Positions 7,287-17,212 of a DNA stretch of 64,000 nucleotides are shown one piece after another. Each line of letters begins with the position of its first letter. Position 1 is the first letter of the stretch. This DNA comes from Chloracidobacterium sp. (GTDB lineage Bacteria > Acidobacteriota > Blastocatellia > Pyrinomonadales > Pyrinomonadaceae). The stretch covers positions 1 through 64,000 of the forward strand of contig JADJRV010000020.1 in NCBI GenBank assembly GCA_016712045.1. The letters run 5' to 3'. The translations under genes were made by a program, and so were the position numbers. Below the pieces are notes generated by a model that was given only the letters and a program-made list of their open reading frames with translations, searched no databases and had not been told where the DNA came from.

Positions 7287-9442
7287 ATGAAATTTAAGAA
7301 TAATCGTTTTCAACGCTCGCGATGATGGTCGCGATGCTGCTATCTAGTTCGTCGTTTGCATTTGCGAACTTTGACGAGGGGATGTTTGCCCCCGCACAGA
7401 TCGCATCGCTGCCGCTTTTGAAACGCGGCATGCGGATCAAGCCGATCGACATTTACAATCCAAAAGGGGTCGGTCTGACCGATGCGATTATTAGGCTCGA
7501 CAGCGGATGTACGGCCGAATTTGTCTCGGCCGACGGATTGATCCTTACAAATCACCACTGCGGATTTGACGCTCTTGTTCAGGCATCGACTCCTGATAAG
7601 GATCTTGTCGAAACAGGATTTAACGCCGGCAGCCGTGCGGGTGAGATCACAGCAAAAGATTACTCGATCACGCTCACGCAGCGTATCGAAGATGTGACTG
7701 CTAAGGTCAAAGCCGGAACCGCCGCCTTGACCGGCGAAGCTCTTGCCGCCGCGATCAAGAAAAATACCGACGACCTCACCGCCGCTGAACAGGCTGCGGC
7801 ACCAAAAGGCTCGACCATCCGTATCCAGGCGATCGACAGCGGTTATTTTTACTATCTCTATCAGACCGCTCAGGTCAAAGACATCCGCGTCGTCTATGCC
7901 CCGCCACGCAACATCGGCGTATTTGGCGGCGACCCGGACAATTTTGAATGGACGCGTCACACGGGCGATTTCACGTTCTTGAGAGCGTATGTTGCTCCGG
8001 ACGGATCGCCGGCTGAGTATTCGCCGAGCAATGTGCCTTTCAAACCAAAGAAATTCCTTACGATGAATATCGGCGGCCTTAAGGATAACGATTTTGTCTT
8101 TGTTCTCGGTTTCCCGGGCGGCACAACGCGTTACCGCGAAAGCTGGTCGATCGAATATGCCCGTGACGCCAACTTCCCTTTCCTGGGTAAATGGCTCCGC
8201 ACATTGGCCGATACGCTGCGTCTGATCGGTTCGACCGATGATGAGAAACGGATCAAGTTTCAATCGGATATCGCAAACTTTGACAACTCGTTTAAGGTTT
8301 ACGACGGCGGTGCACTACGTCTCCGTCACGCCAAGGTTGTCGAAGCCCGTCAGGCTGAGGAAGCAAAGCTTGCCGCCTGGATAGCCGCTAATCCGGCCCG
8401 CGACGCAAAATACGGCACGGTAATACCTGAGTTAAAAGCTCTGTCGCTTGAGACAAATGCAGCGTCCAAGCGAGACGCTATGGTACGTCGTTTCCCTGAT
8501 CCAAATTCGATGCCGGTTCTCGGCCAGATGGTCGCGGCAGCCATGTCGATCAAGGCCGGTCGTAAGCTGACCGGTGACCAAAAGAAAGCTAAGAAAGCCG
8601 ATATCGAAAAGGCATTTGCCGAACGTGAGCCTGTTTACGAAGCCGAGATGCTCAAGTTCTTTTTCAAGCAGTTTGACTCTCTGCCGGCAAATCAGCGTTT
8701 CTTTGCCGCCGACCAGAAATTTGCCGGATTGACCGGAAAGGCTCGTCGTGCACCTGAGGCAGCATTTGCCAACGAGATCGCAAACGGTGAATTTACCAAG
8801 CCCGACAAGATCGCCGATCTCTATGACGATTCGTGGGCAAAATTCCAGAAAGACCATCCGTTCGTTGCCGGTTTGGTTGACGAGCGTGCTGCTCTCGCTG
8901 CTCGCGGAGCCAAATTTAACGCAAGTATCGATCGTCTGCGTCAGAATTATATGGCGGCGATGTTTGAGATGCGAACGAAATCGCCTTATCCGGACGCCAA
9001 TTTCACGATGCGTTTTTCATACGGCAACGTCAAAGGCTATCAGCCCCGCGAAGCCGAGATCCGCACACCGTTCACGACCATCAAGGGCATGATCGAGAAA
9101 AATACCGGCGTCAATCCGTTTGACGTGCCGCAAAAGATGATCGACCTGCAAAACGCCAAAGACTTTGGCCGATACGGCCAGGGCGACAGCGTTGTGGTCA
9201 ATTTCCTCTCGACCACCGACATCATCGGCGGCAACTCCGGCTCGCCCATCCTCAACGGCGACGGCCATCAGGTCGGCATTTGTTTCGACGGCAACTATGA
9301 GGGGCTCGGCAACGATTTCTACTACGACCCGGACGTTAACCGTACGATCTCAGTGGATATCCGCTTTGTCTTATTCGTCACCGAAAAATTTGGCGGAGCC
9401 AAGTGGGTCGTTGATGAAATGAAAGTAGTCGGCAAGAAGTAA
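7287..9442 (+). CDS. S46 family dipeptidyl-peptidase (DPP7/DPP11 type)
   Basis: Periplasmic serine exopeptidase that removes dipeptides from the N-termini of peptides. The chymotrypsin-like triad is visible: His in TNHHCGFD near residue 78 of the long frame, Asp in GGDPDNFEWTRHTGD near 200, and Ser in GGNSGSPILN near 640. Length (about 718 aa) is normal. The uninterrupted frame begins at 7322, but the best start is the ATG at 7287, preceded by AGAGG. It encodes MKFKNNRFQ and joins the main frame if one base is restored near 7315. That completes a signal peptide (MMVAMLLSSSSFAFA). The gene stands alone between a terminator and a 28-bp inverted repeat. Confidence 0.9.
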
Positions 9443-9446
9443 GTTA

Positions 9447-9521
9447 GCCCACGAAATACACGAAAGGCACGAAACTAAGAGCAAGTCTCTTTATTTCGTG
9501 CCTTTCGTGTATTTCGTGGGC
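9447..9521. repeat. Perfect 28-bp inverted repeat
   Basis: The arms at 9447-9474 and 9494-9521 are perfect reverse complements, separated by a 19-base loop. Each arm is itself built of repeats of a cacgaaa-like word. It lies exactly between two convergent genes (S46 peptidase and mtgA) and could act as a bidirectional terminator or RNA-stabilising hairpin. Confidence 0.85.
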
Positions 9522-9527
9522 AATTTC

Positions 9528-10340
9528 TTATTTATCGGAATAGTCGAGTTTTATCGAATTCATACCACGCAGAATGACCCGCTGTCGGCGGACGACGCGT
9601 TTTTTGTTTTTGGCGGGATTGAATACGTTTAGCGGCGATGGGATCATTGCCGAGAGGAAAGCGGCTTCGTCTTTGGTGAGGTCTGAGGCAGATTTTTTGA
9701 AATAGTTGCGAGCGGCTGCCTCGGCACCGTAGATGCCGTCGCCCCACTCGATGACGTTGAGATAGATCTCGAGGATGCGTTTTTTGGTAAGCTCGCGTTC
9801 GAGAAAATAGGTATAGACGGCCTCGCGGCCTTTGCGTAAGAAATTGCGGTCTTCGGATAAGAAAAGGTTTTTTGAAAGCTGCTGTGTGACGGTCGAGGCT
9901 CCACGTTTGAAACTAGGCATTGACGGGATCCAGTCTTCCGGGTTAGGCTTGCAGTCTTTTTCGGAGTATTCGCGGCCTTTTGCCTCTTCCTCACATTCCT
10001 GCTTATCTTCCTTTTTACCTTCTTCGACCGCTTCGTCCCAGGCTTTCTGGATCGCGTCCCAGTCAAAACCGTTGTGCTGAAAAAAACCTTGCGTCTTCAC
10101 CCGCAAGCACTGCACGCTGGAAATTTGGGCTGATCTGTTCGATGGGCATCCAGATCATAAATTTCCTCGGCTCGCGACCCTCGGCCTCGCTTCGGACAAG
10201 CGAAATTCGATCATCGACGAAGTCGTCGGATTTTCATCCCGCAGCCGCGAGATCGCCGGAAACGTTACAACCTCATACCCCAGCCAAACAACGACTGCTC
10301 CGACAAAGACGAGGAAAATAATTTTTGTCCAGTACCACAT
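9528..10340 (-). CDS. mtgA: Monofunctional peptidoglycan transglycosylase, frame-disrupted
   Basis: GT51 glycosyltransferase that polymerises lipid II into glycan strands. An N-terminal membrane anchor (IIFLVFVGAVVVWLGYEV) begins at 10340. The catalytic region includes the Glu motif VLAGEDARFFQHNGF near 10085, then RGASTVTQQLSKNLFL and EIYLNVIEWGDGIYG. Two frame changes interrupt it: one near 10190-10200, and one in a 7-A run at 10080-10086, where six bases would restore the catalytic motif. An insertion rich in Glu and Lys (EEGKKEDKQECEEEAKGRE) separates the catalytic Glu motif from the TQQL motif. The pattern points to sequencing error rather than decay. Confidence 0.8.
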
Positions 10341-10390
10341 ATGATCGAATGCATAGTGTAGAGTGCAGAATGCACAATGTTAAGCCTTGA

Positions 10391-10741
10391 TCAGTTTTTC
10401 TTGGGTCTTATCGAAGCGACCAGCATCTTTTGGAGTTCGAGGCAGTCGGCGAGTAATGAGTCTGCTTGTGTTGCGGTAATAAAATCGCCGTCCTTAGAAA
10501 TTACCGTCCTCCTCTTCCGATCGAAACTTGTGTACAAGTCTGATTTAGACTGTCCCGATGCCCTCGACACATTTGCACCGATGGACGTTCCCGATTTGAG
10601 GATCTGTTTAGATAGGACAAATTCTTTTGTTTCAATAGCAAGATATTTGTATAACTTTACCACGCGCAGAGCAAAGGCGGGGGGTTTTTTTTTGCGGGGT
10701 TTCCCCCTCTTTTTCCGCCGTGTGCAGTTGCGGTGATCCAT
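10391..10741 (-). CDS. Four-helix bundle protein (23S rRNA-IVS type)
   Basis: Small helical protein of the family first seen in 23S rRNA intervening sequences, which also occurs as free-standing chromosomal genes; the function is unknown. The signature is clear: FALRVVKLYKYLAIETKEFV, SKQILKSGTSIGANV and, near the end, SLLADCLELQKMLVASI. The middle segment (DRKRRTVISKDGDF) is shorter than usual, suggesting a short deletion or frame slip. The N-terminus passes through A- and C-homopolymers (about 10680-10710), and the ATG at 10741 overlaps the disturbed 5' end of glgC on the other strand, so the true start is uncertain. Confidence 0.65.
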   Translation of the reverse strand: MDHRNCTRRKKRGKPRKKKPPAFALRVVKLYKYLAIETKEFVLSKQILKSGTSIGANVSRASGQSKSDLYTSFDRKRRTVISKDGDFITATQADSLLADCLELQKMLVASIRPKKN

Positions 10742-10743
10742 AG

Positions 10744-12014
10744 GCGGTGATCCTGGCGGTGGTGCCGGGTCGCGTTTGTTTCCACTGACACAAGAGCGTT
10801 CGAAACCGGCCGTGCCGCTTGGCGGGACGTATCGGCTGATCGACGTGCCGGTGTCAAACTGTATCAACTCACAGATCACCCAGATCTTTGTGCTGACGCA
10901 ATATAACTCGGCGTCGCTCAATCGTCACATCTCGCGGACATATCGTTTTTCGAGCTTTTCGACAGGCTTTGTCGAGGTGCTCGCGGCGGAACAGACCAAG
11001 GACAACCCGGAGTGGTTTCAGGGCACCGCTGATGCTGTGCGCCAGATGCTGCCGCACCTGCGTGACTGGCGTGTCGATACACTGCTCATCTTATCCGGCG
11101 ATCATCTTTACCGGATGGATTACCGCAATTTTCTAAAGAGGCATTTTGACACTGGAGCAGATTTGACCGTGTCAGTAATTCCCTGCCGCCCGCAAGAGGC
11201 GGAGGAGTTTGGATTACTGAAAACAAACTCCACCGGCGAGATCGTTGAATTCAAAGAAAACCCAAGGGCGATGATCTTGAGCAAATGCGTGTCGATACGG
11301 CACGCTTTGGCTTGAGCGAGTCTGAGGCCGAGAGCCGTCCGTTTCTCGCTTCGATGGGCATCTATGTTTTTAATTACGCTCGTTTGGTCGAGTTGCTTGA
11401 GACCGATAATTCATGGGTAGATTTTGGCCGCGAGATAATCCCCGCGGCGATCGAAAAAATACACCGTTCAAGCTCATTTATTTAAGGAGTATTGGGAAGA
11501 CATTGGGACGATCGGCGCGTTTTACGAGGCTAATCTTGACCTCGCGTCCCCGTTGCCAAAATTCAATTTCTTTGACGCGTCCGCCCCTATCTACACGCGC
11601 AGCCGCTATCTGCCGCCGTCAAAACTCAATAGCTGCGATATCGACAATTCGATGGTCAGCGAGGGCAGTATCCTGAGCGGCGTTAGGGCACGCGGCTCGA
11701 TCATTGGCCTCCGCAGCCGCATCGATGCGGGTGTCGATATTGATAGGTCGATAATTATGGGTTCGGATGTGTTTGAAACGATCGACGAGATCCGGGCAAA
11801 TATCGCCAACGGCAAGCCTCATATCGGGATCGGCCAAAACGTGACGATCAGCAAAGCGATCATCGATAAAAATGTACGTATCGGAAATAATGTCAGGCTG
11901 GTAAACCGCGAGAATATCGAAAATTTTGACGCTCCCGACGGCTCTTATTACATCCGCGAGGGCATCATCATCGTGCCAAAAGGCGGTATCATCAAGGACG
12001 GCACCGAGATCTAA
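10744..12014 (+). CDS. glgC: Glucose-1-phosphate adenylyltransferase, frame-disrupted
   Basis: Makes ADP-glucose from glucose-1-phosphate and ATP for glycogen synthesis. Visible parts: the nucleotide-binding loop GGGAGSRLFPLT, KPAVPLGGTYRLIDVPVSNC, GTADAVRQMLPHL, SGDHLYRMDY, and the C-terminal left-handed beta-helix. Frame changes occur at about 10753 (cct/ggc), in an A run at 11252-11255 (one A short) and in a 6-A run at 11455-11460 (one A too many). Each single-base correction restores conserved sequence such as KPKGDDLEQMRVDT. The start codon is not identifiable because a 14-base duplication (10730-10753) lies in the 5' end. The end overlaps the convergent VWFA gene by 4 bases. Confidence 0.85.
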
Positions 12015-13189
12015 CGGCTGCCGGACCCGCTTATTTTGGTCTTTTTCGGTACGATGTAGCCGTCGCGGGTACGAACGACGACACCTTCGCGATCGACCTT
12101 TACCTTAATGCTAGTCTTCTTTCCGGCGGTTCGGTCTTCCTTCGGATAATACCCAAGACTATAAAATTCGCGTAGCTCGCTAGCGATCTTAGAGTATGCG
12201 TCCGCAAGGTTGGTCAGCGTTGTTGCTTCGTACAAACGGCCGCCCGTTCGGAATGCAAGCTGGCCGAGATACTCTTTGGCCTTTTCGTATTCCTCGACAC
12301 TTGTTCCGGCTCCGCTCGGCGTACCAACGCCACCCGACTGCATTATAGTGCCCTAAAATGCCGCCGTTATCCTGCCCGGGGATCTGTATGGGCGGCGGCT
12401 TTTGATGATGCTGCCGTTCTTCATCTTTTGCACGTCGGCAAACGTGTCGTATCGCACCACGTATATCAACGCATCAAGCTCCATCGAATCGCTGACGTTG
12501 TCGTTATATGTGCTCTGGCGGCTGGTCGTATCGACGCCGTCGGAAAATAAAATGATCGCCTTTCGCCCCTGTATGTTGCGGAGCTTTTTGTTCATCGCGA
12601 GAGACACCGCCTCGTAAAGACTTGTCCCCGTAGCGATCTTGGTTGATTTGATCGCACGATAAATGGTCTGACGGTCGTTGGTGGCATCACAAAGCACGTG
12701 CACCTCTTCGTCAAATGAGATCACCATCACCTTGTCGTTTGGCCGGAGCTGATCAATAAACGCGATCGCCGCATTTTGGATCTCGCTGATCTTAAAGGTT
12801 GTCGAATAGCTCATATCGAGGACCAGTGCGACCGTAAAAGGCTCATGCTCATTTGAGAAAAGCCCGATCTCTTGGTCTTTGCCGTCCTCGGTGACCTTAA
12901 AATTTTCTTTTGTCAGCCCCCCGATAAAGCGGCCTCTTTTATCCATCACGCGGACCGGAACTGAAACAAGTTGGGTTGTGACCTTAATGATCTCGCCGTC
13001 ATCAACGGTTATTTTGTCGTCAGAAAGTGGAACGTCCTCAGGAACAGGCGTGGGCGTCGCGACGGGCTCGACGGGGCGTTTATTGGCTTTTTCACCAGTT
13101 TTGGGCTGCGGACGAGTGGACTGGGCGATCGTCCCGCTCACAAAGAACAATACCAATAAGCAAGAAAAAATTGACAAGGCTACTTTCAT
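12011..13189 (-). CDS. Secreted VWFA-domain protein (acidobacterial type), one frameshift
   Basis: Exported von Willebrand factor A protein of the family typical of Acidobacteriota. It has a signal peptide (residues 1-22), a Thr/Pro-rich linker, then a beta domain (LVSVPVRVMDKRGRFIGGL) and a VWA domain with a complete MIDAS: DMSYSTT, Thr in TGTSLYEA, and Asp in FSDGVDTTS. The C-terminal domain ends LGYYPKEDR and VVVRTRDGYIV. The frame changes at about 12345-12355, within the linker before the C-terminal part. It is paralogous to the next upstream gene. Likely extracytoplasmic protein-binding role; the partner is unknown. Confidence 0.8.
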
Positions 13190-13253
13190 TGAAATTAAAT
13201 CGAATTCGAAGTAATTCTACGATGCGATATCCCTATTAAAAAGATGCAAAACG

Positions 13254-13290
13254 AAAAAGGGGAAAGCTCTACGAACTTTCCCTTTCTTTT
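13254..13290 (-). terminator. Terminator between VWFA paralogues
   Basis: An 8-bp stem (agggaaag / ctttcccc on the minus strand) is followed by TTTTT. It lies just downstream of the 13306-14517 gene, so the two VWFA paralogues are probably transcribed separately. Confidence 0.7.
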
Positions 13291-13305
13291 GCTTTTGATC
13301 GCTTA

Positions 13306-14517
13306 TTATTTGCCCGCGACGTTGCGGTTGGTCTGGCCGACAATGTAGCTCGTCTTGGCTCGTACGACTACATTTTGTCTCAAGACGCGGATCTTGATCT
13401 GCTTGCGGTCGCCGGCTTTACCGACGGCCTCGGGATAATATCCGAGCGAATACTGGCGACGAAGCTCCTCTGCAATACCAGAAAATGCAGATTCGACGTT
13501 GTACAGGGATTGAGCCTCGAACTTTCGCCCGCCGCTATTTTGAGCGAGTGCCTCAAGATATGTGCGGCCGGTCTCGTATTCTTTTGCACTCGCTCCGCCA
13601 CCTCGGCCTCCGCTGCCAACATTTACACTGCCGCCCATTAGGATAGACGCCAGAATATCGCCAAAGGTGACCTTACCCGTTCGACGGGGCTGCGGATTGT
13701 TGCCGCCTCCGCCACCGTTGCCCCAACCGCCGCCATTCATGTCGCGAGAGGTGTCGTATCTGATCGTGTAAAAAAGAGCATCGACCTCCTCGGACTCACG
13801 CAATGTGCTGGCATAGTTAGCACCTCTCGATGTCGTATCGACGCCATCGGAGAAAAGTACGACCGCTTTGCGGCCCTGTATTTGCCGCAGCTGGTTGTCG
13901 ATGACGTAATTGACCGCTTCATAAAGGCTCGTGCCATCACCAAACTCAAGCTGCCTGATAGCGTTTTTGAGCTGGTAGCGATTGTTGGTCGCCGGCGTCA
14001 AAACATGTACACTCTCGTCGAATGAGATCACCATCACGCGGTCGGCCGGACGAAGTTGGTCGACAAATGCACTTGCCGCATCCTGGATCTCGCCGATCTT
14101 GAACTGGGTCGAGGGGCTAACATCTATCAGCAAGATGACCGTAAACGGTTGCTCAACCGACTGAAAATAATCCAGTTTTTGCTCAACGCCATTCTCAAAT
14201 ATCTTAAAATCGTTTTGCTGCAAACCCGAGATAAAACGTCCGTCGCGGTCGAGCACCGATACCGGCATTGTCACGAGATTAGTCTCGACACGGATGATCT
14301 CGTCGTCACCTGTTGCTGGCGTAGGAGTTGGAGCCGGACGGTTATTACCGCCGATCAGAACCGGCGGGCCGGATGGCGTCGAATTAACGTAAGTGTCATT
14401 ACCAAGCGTAGGCGGTGTCGCCGTCGGCGAGACGCGGCCGTGTAGAGGTATTTCCTGAGAAAATGCTCCAACTACAAGCATCGCTATGGTCATTACGGAG
14501 GCGGTAAAATTTTTCAT
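13306..14517 (-). CDS. Secreted VWFA-domain protein (acidobacterial type)
   Basis: Intact paralogue of the neighbouring VWFA protein (about 403 aa). The start is the ATG at 14517 with GGAGAA upstream, giving a signal peptide (MKNFTASVMTIAMLVVGAFS). A Pro/Thr-rich linker precedes the beta domain (LVTMPVSVLDRDGRFISGL) and the VWA fold with MIDAS residues DVSPST, DGTSLYEA and FSDGVDTTS. A Gly/Asn-rich insertion (residues about 275-300) separates VWA from the C-terminal domain (RQYSLGYYPEA). A terminator follows the stop. Confidence 0.88.
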   Translation of the reverse strand: MKNFTASVMTIAMLVVGAFSQEIPLHGRVSPTATPPTLGNDTYVNSTPSGPPVLIGGNNRPAPTPTPATGDDEIIRVETNLVTMPVSVLDRDGRFISGLQQNDFKIFENGVEQKLDYFQSVEQPFTVILLIDVSPSTQFKIGEIQDAASAFVDQLRPADRVMVISFDESVHVLTPATNNRYQLKNAIRQLEFGDGTSLYEAVNYVIDNQLRQIQGRKAVVLFSDGVDTTSRGANYASTLRESEEVDALFYTIRYDTSRDMNGGGWGNGGGGGNNPQPRRTGKVTFGDILASILMGGSVNVGSGGRGGGASAKEYETGRTYLEALAQNSGGRKFEAQSLYNVESAFSGIAEELRRQYSLGYYPEAVGKAGDRKQIKIRVLRQNVVVRAKTSYIVGQTNRNVAGK

Positions 14518-14591
14518 CGACGCGTATTCTCCAGCCAAAAGTCAATATGTGGGAAAGCGACGTTTTGATTAGAATACACCCGTTTTCGTTG

Positions 14592-15709
14592 CTAAGAATT
14601 TTTGTCTAGATATTCGATCGCCAGATCGTGAAAACGGCGGCGGACGGCGTTGATATTTTCAAACGGCAGAGCCTGGTTGTGCGTGCGGTTAGTGAGCAGA
14701 ATAAAAACACGCTCTTTGACCGGATCGATCCACAGGCTCGTACCCGTAAACCCAAGATGCCCAAAGCTTTCGGGTGACATTCGAGTCCCTGCCGTCGAGT
14801 CAGGCGTCGATGCAAGCTGAAATGCAAATGAACGATGTTCGTTCATTCCAAGCGTAAAATTTGTGCGAAAAAGCTCGCAAGTCTCGGGCTTTAACAGAGT
14901 CGTATAATTTGGTAGAAACTGCTGTGCGATCTTAAAAGTCTCTTCGGCAGTCGAAAACAGCCCGGCGTGTCCTGCGAAACCACCCATAAATAATGAGCAT
15001 TGTTGTCGTGGACTTCACCCCAAATCAGCTCGGTTCGGGAAAGGATCTTCAGAATTTAGCTGAGCGGGTTCGTGGAAGTAACCGTGCTCCACACATCTGC
15101 TTTTCGTACAAGTTTCCTTTCTCGCTTGCGGCTGTCTGAACCTCAAAACCTTCAGGAACACCCATTGCAAAAGTATCTCGACAATCGAGCGACTCGTGAA
15201 AAAGTTCCTCCGCGTGTTTCCAAAGCGGCCGGTGATTAAGTCGATGATGGTTCCGAGAATGATGTAATTGAGATCGCTGTAAAGCACCTGCTTTCAGGCT
15301 CCCCCAACAGACTCGCGATCGGTTGACGGACCTCATACGGCGATTCAGTCAGATAATAAAGGGTGATCCAGGCAGGAAGACCGGAAACATGGCAGGCGAG
15401 GTCGGCGATCGACGGTTGAAGTGCACGATTGTCGAATTCAGAGACCCAACGACCGATTGGATCATCCAGCCCCACAACTTGCTGCTCGACCAGTCTCGCG
15501 AATAAAAGTCCGGTAACCAGTGGCTTCGTCAAACTCGCCAGATCATAGATCGTATCCTTTTTAGCCTCGATCCGCTCGGGTTCGACGACTGCGTAGCCGA
15601 GAGCCTCATGCACGACGATCTCGCCTTTTTCCGCGACGAGAAAGACGGCTGACGGAAAATCCCCGGCTTCGATACGTTCATTCAAAAATGTTGCTATCTC
15701 GTTACGCAC
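14592..15709 (-). CDS. Beta-lactamase-fold serine hydrolase, frame-disrupted
   Basis: Serine hydrolase of the class C beta-lactamase/esterase (EstB-like) fold. The nucleophile motif SLTK (S-x-x-K) is near residue 59, the second motif is in YSDLNYIILG (Y-x-N), and the C-terminal part contains LGFTGTSLWIDP. At least two frame changes split it (around 15270-15290 and 15000), with a poorly readable stretch at 15030-15240. It has no obvious signal peptide (it starts MRNEIATFL), which argues for a cytoplasmic esterase or peptidase rather than a resistance enzyme. Confidence 0.7.
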
Positions 15710-15786
15710 TTTCTTACCTTAATTGACATGGCCTATGTGTGTAAATAGACTTGTGAAATAAATCAACTTTGGAGGTATTTAATACG

Positions 15787-16227
15787 ATGTCAACAAAAGC
15801 CGAATCGGCCGATCTGATAATGAAACTTTACGACCTTCGCCGCGAAGCGTTCCATGCGAAAGGCCCGTGACTGGATGTTCACTTTTAACCCCACGAGTGC
15901 CGAGGAATACATGAAAACCATGATGGACCCCGAAGTCGGCGGTTACTTGCGAATGGTGACGTCGTACTGGGATATGGCGGCAACATTTGTCAATCGGGGG
16001 CGATCGATGCAGAGATGTTCAACCAAACGGCCGGCGAGCACATGATGGTCTTCGCTAAGGTCGAGCCGTTCTTAGATGAGCTGCGAACGATGTGGCAAGC
16101 CCCCGAGGCAATGGCCAATCTCGAAAAGGTCATCATGGATGCCCCAGATGGTCCCGAACGTTTGAAAAGGACCCAGGAATGGATGAAATCAATGGCCGCT
16201 CCACAAGCCGGAGAGGCGGCCGCCTAG
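15787..16227 (+). CDS. Conserved-looking hypothetical protein, frame-disrupted
   Basis: The ATG at 15787 has a good GGAGGT site. Reading through two one-base frame changes (about 15850 and 15997) gives a soluble, mostly helical protein of about 147 residues beginning MSTKAESADLIMKLYDLR and containing ARDWMFTFNPTSAEEYMK and YWDMAATFVNRG. There is no signal peptide or membrane segment. I do not recognise the family. Its stop overlaps the convergent oxidoreductase by 4 bases. Confidence 0.55.
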
Positions 16228-17160
16228 ACGTCCAACCGCAGACGGTGAGCTTCGATCTTGTCGAGCACGCCGACCGCCAAACTCAACGCCCGCCGTCCAT
16301 CTTCACCCGAGATGGGAGGCGGCGTTTTATTTTCGAGACAATCCAGAAATGCAGTGATCTCGGCCCGCAGCGGTTCGATGTCGTTGATCTCTAAGCGATT
16401 GATCGAGATACCAGCCAGCGGATGGGCCGCCTCGGGGTTGAGCGAGGTCACGGACGCGAATTTTGTCGCGTAGTCCAGCACAACGTACGAATTGGTTTGA
16501 TAAAAGCGAGTTTTGCGGATCTTTTCGGTGCCGATGCGAGAAGCCGTAATATTCGCAACGGTGCCATTCTCAAATTCGATCCGCGCATTTGCCGCATCGA
16601 CCTTGTCCGAAATAACCGGAATGCCGACAGCCCTGATCTCAGAAACTTTGACATCGCCGACCAGCCACTGTATCGCGTCGAGATCGTGGATCATCACGTC
16701 GAGCACGACATCGACATCGAGCGAGCGATTGGGAAAAGGCGAGACACGGTGGATCTCAAAATACAGCGGCCGCGTGACGTGCGGACGCAGTGCGACCATC
16801 GCCGGATTGAACCGTTCGAGTTGGCCGACCATTAGAGTCGCCCCTGATCTTTCAGCAGCGGCGATCATCTTATCGGCTTCGCCAAGCGTAAGTGCGATCG
16901 GCTTTTCGACCAGGGCAATGTGTCTCGGTCGGCGTCGCTATCGAAACAGCATCAACCATACCAAGCAGATCGTGCCAGTCTGTGAAGTGATCGCAACCAT
17001 GGCTAGAGCCGATCTGTGCCGCCGTCTCAGAGCTCGAATCGCACACGCCGACTAGATCCACACGTCCCTCGGCGGCAAGCTCCGCATAGTTACGGGCATG
17101 ATGCCGCCCCAGGCTACCGACACCGATCGCCGCTACTCGTAATTTTCCATTCTCGCCCAT
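16224..17160 (-). CDS. Gfo/Idh/MocA family oxidoreductase, disrupted
   Basis: NAD(P)-dependent sugar-type oxidoreductase. The N-terminal Rossmann motif is AIGVGSLGRHHARNY, followed by SIATPTETH. The second fragment starts with the family motif ALVEKPIALTLGEAD, and the C-terminal part contains DVMIHDLDAIQWL. Between TETH and ALVEKP roughly ten residues usual for the family are absent and the frame shifts (around 16920), so a short deletion as well as a frame change is likely. Substrate unknown; similar genes often lie beside sugar or cell-wall genes. Confidence 0.75.
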
Positions 17161-17212
17161 AATTTGATAACAAGCTGTTTTTCAGCAATACTTTACATTC
17201 TCATTTAAGAAC

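Noticed and set aside
7340..8263. 300-codon open frame antisense to the S46 peptidase gene
   Set aside because: The opposite strand encodes a clear peptidase with all catalytic motifs; the antisense frame has no family features or ribosome site.
10391..10741. A 23S rRNA gene nearby, because the four-helix bundle protein is known from rRNA intervening sequences
   Set aside because: No rRNA-like sequence flanks the gene; free-standing copies of this family are common.
14592..15709. Antibiotic-resistance beta-lactamase
   Set aside because: The S-x-x-K and Y-x-N motifs are shared by many esterases and peptidases, and no export signal is visible.
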